This document shows, in pieces, positions 1-5,058 of a DNA stretch of 5,058 bases. The DNA is from Candidatus Bathyarchaeota archaeon B23 (GTDB lineage Archaea; Thermoproteota; Bathyarchaeia; TCS64; B23). Both the position numbers and the translations under genes were made by a program. The stretch is taken from the NCBI GenBank assembly GCA_001593875.1, contig LUCA01000062.1:1-5058 (forward strand), written 5' to 3'. The first letter of the stretch is position 1, and every line of letters starts with the position of its first letter. The notes beneath the pieces were generated by a model that searched no databases, was not told where the DNA came from, and saw nothing but the letters and a program-made list of their open reading frames with translations.

Positions 1-701
1 ACGACGAGTCCCACTACATGCTCTCCTTGAGGTTCGTCGCCCGCTGGCTGGGCGTCCCCTTCATCCCCACCTACACCGCCCGGGGCTCAGACCTCTGGAA
101 CCCGGAGTTCGACAACCTCTGGGATCTGAGGGGGAGGCAGCATAAGGTTGCGAGGGGGAAGTTCGAGGTCGTCGAGGACCCCTTCCACGAGGGCGAGCTG
201 GTGAGGCTGCTGCCGGCCATCAACCCCGATGTCACCATCCTCCACGCCCAGATGGCCGCCCCCGATGGTACGACGAGAATCCTCGGCGCCCACTTCGACG
301 ACTTCATTCACGCCGCCGCAGCGGATCATGTCATCGTCACCTGTGAGCAGGTGGTCTCCAGAGAGACCTTGGCCGTGAACCCCGAGATGAACCTCATACC
401 CAGCGTCTACGTCGACGCCGTCTGCGAGGTCCCCTACGGCGCCCATCCGGGCTCCTGCCTCGGCTACTACGACTACGACCCCTGGTTCCTCAACGAGCTG
501 GTGAGGGTGACCCGGGATGGGGAGAGAGACCCCGAGGTCTTCCAGCGATGGCTGGAGGAGTGGGTTTTGGGGGCTGAAAGCCATGGGGCCTACCTGGAGA
601 AGCTGGGATTGAAGCGGCTGCTGGCCCTGAGGGCCGACCCGGCCTTGGGCTATGCCCCAGGGCTGCCCAGGAGGCTGCATGAGATGCCCCCCCCCCCATA
701 A
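1..701 (+). CDS. CoA-transferase family I, subunit A (GctA-like), 5' end outside window
   Basis: This is probably the alpha subunit of a heteromeric acyl-CoA transferase of family I, related to glutaconate CoA-transferase subunit A. Such enzymes move CoA between carboxylic acids in the cytoplasm through a glutamyl-CoA intermediate formed on the partner subunit. The frame is open to the left edge: codons for DESHY precede the first ATG at 18, so that ATG is internal. About 232 residues are visible against roughly 300-330 for the family, so 80-100 N-terminal residues are missing. Counting from the codon at position 3, the family segment PDVTILHAQMAAPDG lies at residues 75-89 and HVIVTCEQVV at 109-118; both are typical of this subunit. 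The C-terminus ends in four prolines encoded by a run of 11 C. The stop codon overlaps the ribosome binding site of subunit B, which implies translational coupling. The acyl substrate cannot be told from the sequence. IpdA-like ring-opening hydrolases are relatives and a possible alternative. Confidence 0.88.
   Translation, partial: DESHYMLSLRFVARWLGVPFIPTYTARGSDLWNPEFDNLWDLRGRQHKVARGKFEVVEDPFHEGELVRLLPAINPDVTILHAQMAAPDGTTRILGAHFDDFIHAAAADHVIVTCEQVVSRETLAVNPEMNLIPSVYVDAVCEVPYGAHPGSCLGYYDYDPWFLNELVRVTRDGERDPEVFQRWLEEWVLGAESHGAYLEKLGLKRLLALRADPALGYAPGLPRRLHEMPPPP
687..697 (+). repeat. 11-base poly-C run in the 3' end of subunit A
   Basis: Eleven consecutive C residues encode the last prolines, four codons before the TAA at 699-701. 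In the frame given, the protein ends at 701. A one-base slip would move the end only to the TGA at 707-709 or the TAG at 712-714. The run is therefore a likely site of sequencing or replication slippage, with small effect on the protein. Confidence 0.9.
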
Positions 702-709
702 GGAGGTGA
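701..709 (+). promoter_or_regulatory. Strong Shine-Dalgarno site for CoA-transferase subunit B
   Basis: AGGAGGTGA matches the archaeal anti-Shine-Dalgarno sequence over its full length and ends five bases before the ATG at 715. Its first base is the last base of the subunit A stop codon. It fixes the start of subunit B and suggests that the two subunits are translated in a coupled way, in equal amounts. Confidence 0.85.
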
Positions 710-714
710 GATAG

Positions 715-1539
715 ATGGGTCAGAAGCCTGGCTATACGGCTTTGGAGATGATGGTGGTCCAAGCCTCCAGGATGATCAGGGATGGGGAGGTGGTCTTCGT
801 AGGGACGGGTCTCCCGATGATCGCGTCGATGCTCGCCAAATACCTTCACGCCCCCAGGGCGGTTCTATGCTGCGAGGCCGGCTTCTGGGATTCACGGTTC
901 CTCCACATCCCCATGACCGTCGGCGACTCCAGGTGGTACGTCGGCTCGACCTGGTGCGTCGGCCAGTCCTGTATGTTCTCCCTCCTCCAGCGCCGGCGGA
1001 TCGACCTCGGCTTCCTCGGCGGGGCCCAGATGGATAAATATGGGAACATCAACTCCACCGGCATCGGCGTCAGGGTTAAGGGGGGCTACTACCTCTTCGA
1101 CAAGCGCTTCGAGGGGAGCGGAGGGGCGGCCGACATAGCGTCGATGGCGAATAGGGTGATCATCATGATGAAGCATGAACGCCGACGCTTCGTCGAGCGG
1201 GTAGACTACATCACCAGCCCAGGCTGGCATGTCTGGCTCCACGACTTCGAGGAAGGACGAGGGAGGACGAGGCTCGTCCCCAGATGGGAGCTCGGCATGT
1301 GGGGCGGCCCCGAGGCCGTCATCTCGACGATGGGGGTGATGCGCTTCGACGAGGAGACGAAGGAGATGTACGTCGAGTCCTACTACGCCGATCTCGGCGT
1401 CACGCTGGAGGATATCCAGCGGAACACCGGCTTCGAGATAGGGGTCGACGAAGCCGAGCCGGCCGAGCCGCCGACGGAGAGGGAGCTGGAGCTTTTGAGG
1501 GGGCGCATAGACCCCGAAGGCATCTTCCTCAGGGGGTGA
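715..1539 (+). CDS. CoA-transferase family I, subunit B (GctB-like)
   Basis: This is the complete beta subunit, 274 residues, close to the usual 260-270 of the family. It should pair with the gene just upstream as a cytoplasmic acyl-CoA transferase. The N-terminal stretch with VFVGTGLP (residues 27-34) and LAKYLHAP (40-47) is a family hallmark. Next comes LCCEAGFWDSR (51-61), whose Glu54 lines up with the catalytic glutamate described as beta-Glu54 in Acidaminococcus fermentans glutaconate CoA-transferase. Further marks are FLGGAQMDKYGNINST (100-115) and GSGGAADIASMANRVII (134-150). The start is set by the strong ribosome binding site at 701-709. Keeping the glutamate favours true transferase chemistry over the IpdAB-type hydrolase, which from memory lacks it in the B subunit. 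The substrate is unknown; a dicarboxylic or branched acyl-CoA is only a guess. The TGA stop overlaps the putative ribosome binding site of the mannosidase that follows. Confidence 0.9.
   Translation: MGQKPGYTALEMMVVQASRMIRDGEVVFVGTGLPMIASMLAKYLHAPRAVLCCEAGFWDSRFLHIPMTVGDSRWYVGSTWCVGQSCMFSLLQRRRIDLGFLGGAQMDKYGNINSTGIGVRVKGGYYLFDKRFEGSGGAADIASMANRVIIMMKHERRRFVERVDYITSPGWHVWLHDFEEGRGRTRLVPRWELGMWGGPEAVISTMGVMRFDEETKEMYVESYYADLGVTLEDIQRNTGFEIGVDEAEPAEPPTERELELLRGRIDPEGIFLRG
1533..1539 (+). promoter_or_regulatory. Putative Shine-Dalgarno site for the mannosidase
   Basis: GGGGTGA overlaps the stop codon of subunit B, just as the upstream site does for subunit A. It lies six bases before a CTG codon (1546) that is in frame with the mannosidase. 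No comparable site precedes the TTG at 1579. The same bases also contain a GTGA stop/start overlap (GTG at 1536), which is in the wrong frame as the sequence stands. Confidence 0.5.
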
Positions 1540-1545
1540 AACCGC

Positions 1546-4068
1546 CTGAAGGGGCATCCCCGAGGCCGCCTCCACCTATTGGGTCACAGCCACATAGACG
1601 CCGCCTGGCTCTGGCCCCTGGAGGAGACCCTAGAGGTCTGCATCGAGACCTTCCAATCGGTTCTGGAGGCCATGGAGAGACATCGGGAGCTGATCTACGC
1701 GCAGAGCAGCGCCCAATACTACGCCTGGATGGAGGAGCACCATCCAGAGCTCCTGGAGGAGATCAGGCGTCGAGTGGCTGAGGGGCGATGGGAGGTCGTC
1801 GGAGGCATGTGGGTGGAGGCCGACTGCAACATCCCCTCAGGGGAGTCCCTCGTCAGGCAGATCCTCCACGGTAAGCGGTACCTGAGGAGGATGGTGGGCT
1901 GCGACGTGGAGGTGGCGTGGCTGATAGACTCCTTCGGCTTCCCAGCCACCCTCCCCCAGATCCTCAGCAAGGCCGGCCTAAGATACTTCATCACCCAGAA
2001 GCTGCGGTGGAACGACTCGACGGCCTTCCCCCACAACATCTTCCGCTGGCGCTCGCCGGAGGGCTCAGAGGTCTTGGCATATCAAACCCCAGGGGGCTAC
2101 CACGAGACCCTGGAGCAAGAGAGGATCGAGGAGCAGCTGGGGGTTCTGAGGAGGAGGCATCGCCTCGTAGAGCTCCTCCTCCTCATCGGCGAGGGAGACC
2201 ACGGCGGAGGAATCCCCGAAGAGACCCTGGAGAGGGCTGACCGGCTGCTGAGGGAGGGTGAAGCCACCTACACCAGGGCCGTCGACTATCTCAGGTCTCT
2301 GGAGGGGCGTGGAGGCTGGCCCCTCCATGTGGGGGAGCTCTACCTCCAGTATCATCGAGGCGTCTACACCTCCCAGGTGGAGGTGAAGAGGCTCAACAGG
2401 CGTTGCGAGGTCTTCCTGGAGATGGCTGAGAAGCTCTCAACGATGGCGATGCTCCTGGGAGGCCGATATCCCGTCGAGAGGCTTGAAGGGCTGTGGAGGC
2501 TTCTACTCCTCAATCAATTCCACGACATCCTCTCGGGCACCACCATCGAGGAGGTCTATGAGAGGGCCGTCAGAGACCTGGAGGCCGTGGAGGGGGGAGC
2601 CCGGGAGATCATAGCTGAAGCTCTAGGCTTCATAGCCGGGGAGATCGAGGGGGACGGCGACACCCTCCTAGTCTTCAACACCCTCTCCTGGAGGAGGGAC
2701 GGCCTAGTGGAGGCTGCGATCCCGGAGGATGTGGAGAGCCCCGTCGTCGTCGACCATGAGGGGCGGCGGCTCCCCACGCAGAGGGCCGGCCCTCGCCTCC
2801 TCTTCGTCGCCAGGGGCGTCCCCCCTCTAGGCTATAAAGCCTACAGGGTTATGGAGGGCGCCGAGTCTCCCAGCTCTGGGCTGGAGGTGAGGGTGGAGGA
2901 GGGTCGAATCGTCCTGGAGAACGAACACCTGGAGGTTCACATCGACGAGGGGAGCGGCCACGTGGTCTACGCCTACGATAAGGGGAATGGCCGAGCCTTC
3001 ATCGACGGCGAGGCCAACGTCCTAGAGGTCTACGTCGATGAGCCTAGGTGGGGTCGCCGATGCCTCGAGGCCGGCTACGATGCGGCGCTCTTCGACGCCT
3101 GGGAGGTCTACATCTACCAGCAGCCCGAGGGGGTTCAGAGGGAGGAGCCCCGATGCCTAGGGGTGAGGGTGAGAGAAGGAGGCCCCGTTAGGGCCGTGGT
3201 GGAGGCCGAGTATCTCTACAGGCAGGAGGGTCGACCCGACTCCAGGTTCTGGGTTGAGACCCTCCTCCTGGAGGGCCTCCCACTGCTCCTCTTCAGGGTG
3301 AAGGCCGACTGGCATGGGTGGCATAGGTTGGTGAAGGTCTCCCTCCCCCTCAGCCTCGAGGCCGAGTATACGGTCTACGAGGCCCCCTATGGATGTGTCA
3401 CTCGACGAAACCCCTATTCACCGAGGGCGACGCTGGAGGAGAGGGCCAAATACGAGGTGCCGGGTCAGAGGTGGCTGGATCACAGCGATGGGGAGTACGG
3501 CGTCACCCTCCTCAACGACGGCCGATACGGCTTCGATGCCTCCGGCAGCGTTGTCAGGATGACCCTACTGAGGAGCCCCACCTACCCAAGTCTGAAGGCC
3601 TTCAGGATGATCGCCCGAGGCGAATCGCCTCCAAGTGAACCCATGGATCAGGGCCTCCACGAGGTCTCCTACGCCCTCCACCCCCATAGGGGGGACTACG
3701 GCGAAGGCCCCTCAGCCCGATGGGGCTACGAGTTCAACCACCCCCTGCTGCCACATCGAGGCGCCGGTGGAGGCCCCCTCCCAGCTGAGTTCAGCCTCCT
3801 CTCAGCCGAACCCGAGAACGTCATCCTCACCGTCGCCAAGAGGGCTGAGGAGGGCGGCGACGTGGTCCTGAGGCTCTATGAGGCCTCGGGGAGGAGATGC
3901 GAGGCCGAGGTCCACCTCTTCAGGCCTCCGGAGCGTTGTCGGGAGACCGATCTCCTGGAGGAGGGGGGGAGGCCGGTCGCCGTCGACGGCTGCCTCCTCC
4001 GCCTCAAGCTCCGCCCCCACGAGATCAAGACGCTGAGGCTCTCACTCCCTCCTGGGCATCAGCCCTGA
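1546..4068 (+). CDS. Alpha-mannosidase, glycoside hydrolase family 38 (MAN2C1/Ams1 type)
   Basis: A cytoplasmic zinc-dependent exo-alpha-mannosidase that retains anomeric configuration and probably trims alpha-mannose from oligosaccharides or glycans. No signal peptide is seen. Counting the TTG codon at 1579 as residue 1, GHSHIDAAWLW (2-12) holds zinc ligands His5 and Asp7. WLIDSFGF (114-121) holds the nucleophile Asp117, also a zinc ligand, and NQFHDILSGT (312-321) holds the fourth ligand His315. GEGDHGGG (204-211) and FPHNIFRW (150-157) are further family segments. After the catalytic domain and helical bundle come the C-terminal beta domains, with LVFNTLSW (364-371), HPHRGDYGE (701-709) and VVLRLYEASGR (762-772). 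The residue pattern is closest to human MAN2C1 and yeast Ams1, but the N-terminal domain of about 250 residues found there is absent. The start is uncertain. A TTG start would remove the first beta strand (RLHLLGH), so I begin at CTG 1546, spaced correctly from a ribosome binding site. The alternative is one extra base in the sequence after a GTG at 1536. Family and catalytic residues are secure; the natural substrate is unknown. Confidence 0.92.
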   Translation: MKGHPRGRLHLLGHSHIDAAWLWPLEETLEVCIETFQSVLEAMERHRELIYAQSSAQYYAWMEEHHPELLEEIRRRVAEGRWEVVGGMWVEADCNIPSGESLVRQILHGKRYLRRMVGCDVEVAWLIDSFGFPATLPQILSKAGLRYFITQKLRWNDSTAFPHNIFRWRSPEGSEVLAYQTPGGYHETLEQERIEEQLGVLRRRHRLVELLLLIGEGDHGGGIPEETLERADRLLREGEATYTRAVDYLRSLEGRGGWPLHVGELYLQYHRGVYTSQVEVKRLNRRCEVFLEMAEKLSTMAMLLGGRYPVERLEGLWRLLLLNQFHDILSGTTIEEVYERAVRDLEAVEGGAREIIAEALGFIAGEIEGDGDTLLVFNTLSWRRDGLVEAAIPEDVESPVVVDHEGRRLPTQRAGPRLLFVARGVPPLGYKAYRVMEGAESPSSGLEVRVEEGRIVLENEHLEVHIDEGSGHVVYAYDKGNGRAFIDGEANVLEVYVDEPRWGRRCLEAGYDAALFDAWEVYIYQQPEGVQREEPRCLGVRVREGGPVRAVVEAEYLYRQEGRPDSRFWVETLLLEGLPLLLFRVKADWHGWHRLVKVSLPLSLEAEYTVYEAPYGCVTRRNPYSPRATLEERAKYEVPGQRWLDHSDGEYGVTLLNDGRYGFDASGSVVRMTLLRSPTYPSLKAFRMIARGESPPSEPMDQGLHEVSYALHPHRGDYGEGPSARWGYEFNHPLLPHRGAGGGPLPAEFSLLSAEPENVILTVAKRAEEGGDVVLRLYEASGRRCEAEVHLFRPPERCRETDLLEEGGRPVAVDGCLLRLKLRPHEIKTLRLSLPPGHQP

Positions 4069-4812
4069 GGCCCTGAGGGCTGTGATGAGGGCGACGCCGA
4101 AGAGGGTGGCGACAGCCGTCATCGCCAACCTCTCCACCGTTGAGACGGGGAGCATATACATGAAGAGCGCCGAGACGGAGGGCAATCCGAGGCCGCTGAG
4201 CCACCCCTCGACGACCTTCAGGGGTATGAACCACCCGATGCCCGTGATGAAGATGAGGTTGCCGAGCATGTGATCCGCTATGATGCCAGCATAGCTGGCG
4301 GCCGCCACGGCGAAGGTGAGCTTCCAGCTTACCCCACTCTCGAAGAGGTCTGAGGCCCACCCCCTCAGGAGGAGGATGAGGGCCAGCCCAGCGATGTGGA
4401 GGACGGGGTAGAGGGGGGCACCCCTCCCGATGCCGGTTCCATACCACCCAGCTATGAGGATGAGCAGCGTGACGGCTGAGAGGATCCATCCCCTCACTGG
4501 GCCCTCCCTCTTTGAGGTGAGGGTTCCAGCTATGAGGGCGGAGACGGCTGGGCAGAAGGAGGTGAGGACGCTGAAGAGGTGCCAGCCCTTGTAGCCTGCG
4601 ACGATGATGCCTCCGAGGAAGGCGGCGAGGGCTCCCAGGTAGGGGCCGATGACCAGGCCGTAGATGGGGGCTATCGCTGCGTCGAGGGTGATGCGGGCTC
4701 CGGACATGCCGACGATGGGTATGCCGGGGATGAACATGATGATGACGACGGAGAGGGCTGCGAAGACGGCTGTGAAGGCGATATCCCTCGTCGAGAGGAC
4801 CCCGCCACTCAT
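4042..4812 (-). CDS. Polytopic membrane protein, probable ECF transporter S component
   Basis: A 256-residue, strongly hydrophobic protein that resembles the substrate-binding S components of energy-coupling-factor vitamin transporters. The start MSGGVLSTRDIAFTAVFAAL, with a short polar N-terminus and then the first helix (about 9-29), is typical. So is the segment ARITLDAAIAPIYGLVIGPY (39-58), followed by a small-residue helix (59-73). Further hydrophobic stretches lie near 80-97, 108-124, 135-151, 166-190 and 218-246, which suggests seven or so membrane segments. That is longer than the common six-helix, 170-200-residue S component. The ligand is unknown. No ATPase or EcfT gene is visible in the window, so it may share a module encoded elsewhere. 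I chose the ATG at 4812 over the in-frame TTG at 4839, because the presumed TATA element places the transcript start near 4830. The 3' end overlaps the mannosidase by 27 nt. General membrane-transport role likely; S-component assignment moderate. Confidence 0.68.
   Translation of the reverse strand: MSGGVLSTRDIAFTAVFAALSVVIIMFIPGIPIVGMSGARITLDAAIAPIYGLVIGPYLGALAAFLGGIIVAGYKGWHLFSVLTSFCPAVSALIAGTLTSKREGPVRGWILSAVTLLILIAGWYGTGIGRGAPLYPVLHIAGLALILLLRGWASDLFESGVSWKLTFAVAAASYAGIIADHMLGNLIFITGIGWFIPLKVVEGWLSGLGLPSVSALFMYMLPVSTVERLAMTAVATLFGVALITALRASGLMPRRE
4060..4082. repeat. Inverted repeat over the mannosidase stop codon
   Basis: CAGCCCT (4060-4066) and AGGGCTG (4076-4082) are perfect 7-base complements around a 9-base loop. 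The TGA stop of the mannosidase spans the edge of the stem. The repeat lies inside or next to the convergent overlap with the membrane-protein gene. Neither strand has a T-run after it, so it does not look like a standard intrinsic terminator. It could pause or process the convergent transcripts, or be chance in GC-rich coding DNA. Confidence 0.45.
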
Positions 4813-4891
4813 TTTCCATCTATCCAAGGCCTTTTCCAAATCTACAATACATTACTTAAGGCTTATCCTCCCCGCCGCCGATCCCTAATTG
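4813..4891. promoter_or_regulatory. Divergent promoter region, transporter gene and regulator gene
   Basis: This short spacer is clearly AT-richer than its surroundings (AATACATTACTTAAGG near 4846-4861). It separates two divergent genes and contains a CTTAAG palindrome at 4855-4860. Read leftwards, TTAAGTAA at 4852-4859 could serve as TATA box, with initiation about 26 bases on, near 4830, leaving a short leader before the ATG at 4812. Read rightwards, CTTAAGGCTTAT at 4855-4866 would place initiation near 4886-4890, almost at the ATG at 4892. That ATG has no ribosome binding site, which fits a leaderless mRNA. The two elements overlap, so the two genes may compete for the basal factors or share an operator. 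Element positions are inferred from spacing alone. Confidence 0.55.
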
Positions 4892-5058
4892 ATGGTTCCA
4901 GAGGAGCCCTGGCCCTTCATCCTCCCCCTGCCTAAGGAGCCCGCAGAGCAGTATAGGGTGCTGCTCTCAGCCTTCAGCTCCGAGATCGCCCTCAAGCTCC
5001 TAGGCCATATGAGGCTGAGGGGAAGAACCTACCAGAGGGAGCTCCTGGAGGCCCTGGG
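4892..5058 (+). CDS. Winged-helix transcriptional regulator, N-terminal part
   Basis: The first 55 codons of a gene that runs off the right edge. The protein begins MVPEEPWPFILPLPKEPAEQ. After it comes a helix-rich stretch, YRVLLSAFSSEIALKLLGHM (21-40) and RLRGRTYQRELLEALG (41-56). This resembles the start of the small winged-helix regulators common in Thermoproteota, where a segment of the type GRTYQREL followed by a Gly/Ser turn leads into the recognition helix. The recognition helix itself is beyond the window. The ATG at 4892 follows the promoter region without a ribosome binding site, consistent with leaderless translation; a TTG directly before it (4889) is a less likely start. Its divergent position suggests that it may regulate itself and the membrane-protein gene. 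The effector is unknown. Confidence 0.7.
   Translation, partial: MVPEEPWPFILPLPKEPAEQYRVLLSAFSSEIALKLLGHMRLRGRTYQRELLEAL

Noticed and set aside
87..680. Minus-strand open frame (197 codons) antisense to subunit A
   Set aside because: The composition is that of a codon-shadow, and the + strand frame carries the conserved CoA-transferase segments.
1537..1548. Read-through of the TGA to make a CoA-transferase/mannosidase fusion protein, since both are in one frame
   Set aside because: Subunit B already has its normal length, no selenocysteine or pyrrolysine insertion structure is evident, and a ribosome binding site sits at the stop. Re-initiation is simpler.
892..1575. Long minus-strand open frame (227 codons) antisense to subunit B
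   Set aside because: It lies opposite a gene with clear family motifs; long antisense frames are expected in GC-rich DNA. Its translation shows no recognisable domain.
1284..1781. Plus-strand open frame bridging subunit B and the mannosidase
   Set aside because: It is Arg/Gly/Pro-rich, out of frame with both real genes and without motifs. It is only of interest because GTG 1536 lies in it, as noted for the mannosidase start.
4070..4080. Small GCCC-TGA-GGGC hairpin
   Set aside because: The stem is only four bases with a three-base loop, and it is contained within the longer inverted repeat; no T-run follows.
4025..4819. Minus-strand open frame (264 codons) in another frame of the membrane-protein region
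   Set aside because: Its translation is rich in His, Arg and Pro with no hydrophobic segments. The alternative frame (4042-4812) gives a coherent membrane protein, so this one is a shadow.
4813..4839. TTG at 4839 as start of the membrane protein (nine extra residues)
   Set aside because: There is no ribosome binding site, and it would lie upstream of the inferred transcript start. The ATG at 4812 gives the typical N-terminus. It cannot be fully excluded.

Overview
The window looks like a piece of an archaeal chromosome, most likely Thermoproteota or a related thermophilic lineage. The evidence is high GC with heavy AGG and ATA codon use, a strong GGAGGTGA-type ribosome binding site in the tightly packed gene set, and an apparently leaderless start in front of a winged-helix regulator of a type common in that group. 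The lineage is an inference. No rRNA, tRNA or other phylogenetic marker is present.

Left to centre (1-4068, + strand) is a tightly packed three-gene set. It begins with the 3' part of a family I CoA-transferase subunit A (GctA-like, cut by the window edge). Next is a complete subunit B (GctB-like, with its presumed catalytic Glu54). Last is a GH38 alpha-mannosidase of the MAN2C1/Ams1 type. The genes are separated by 13 nt and about 6 nt, so they are very probably one transcript. The two CoA-transferase subunits should form one enzyme. A metabolic link between an acyl-CoA transferase and a mannosidase is not obvious.

Right part (4042-4812, - strand) is a polytopic membrane protein resembling ECF-transporter substrate-binding (S) components. 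Its 3' end overlaps the mannosidase 3' end by 27 nt in a convergent arrangement. About 80 bp of AT-richer DNA then separates its start from the divergent beginning of a winged-helix transcriptional regulator (4892 to the window end, + strand, partial). That spacer carries overlapping TATA-like elements around a CTTAAG palindrome and probably drives both genes, so the regulator may control the transporter.

I did not find mobile elements, CRISPR arrays, RNA genes or a clearly new multi-gene system. The most unusual points are the mannosidase start (no standard start codon upstream of its essential first strand), the CoA-transferase/mannosidase pairing, an 11-C homopolymer at the end of subunit A, and the convergent overlap with an inverted repeat across the mannosidase stop codon.
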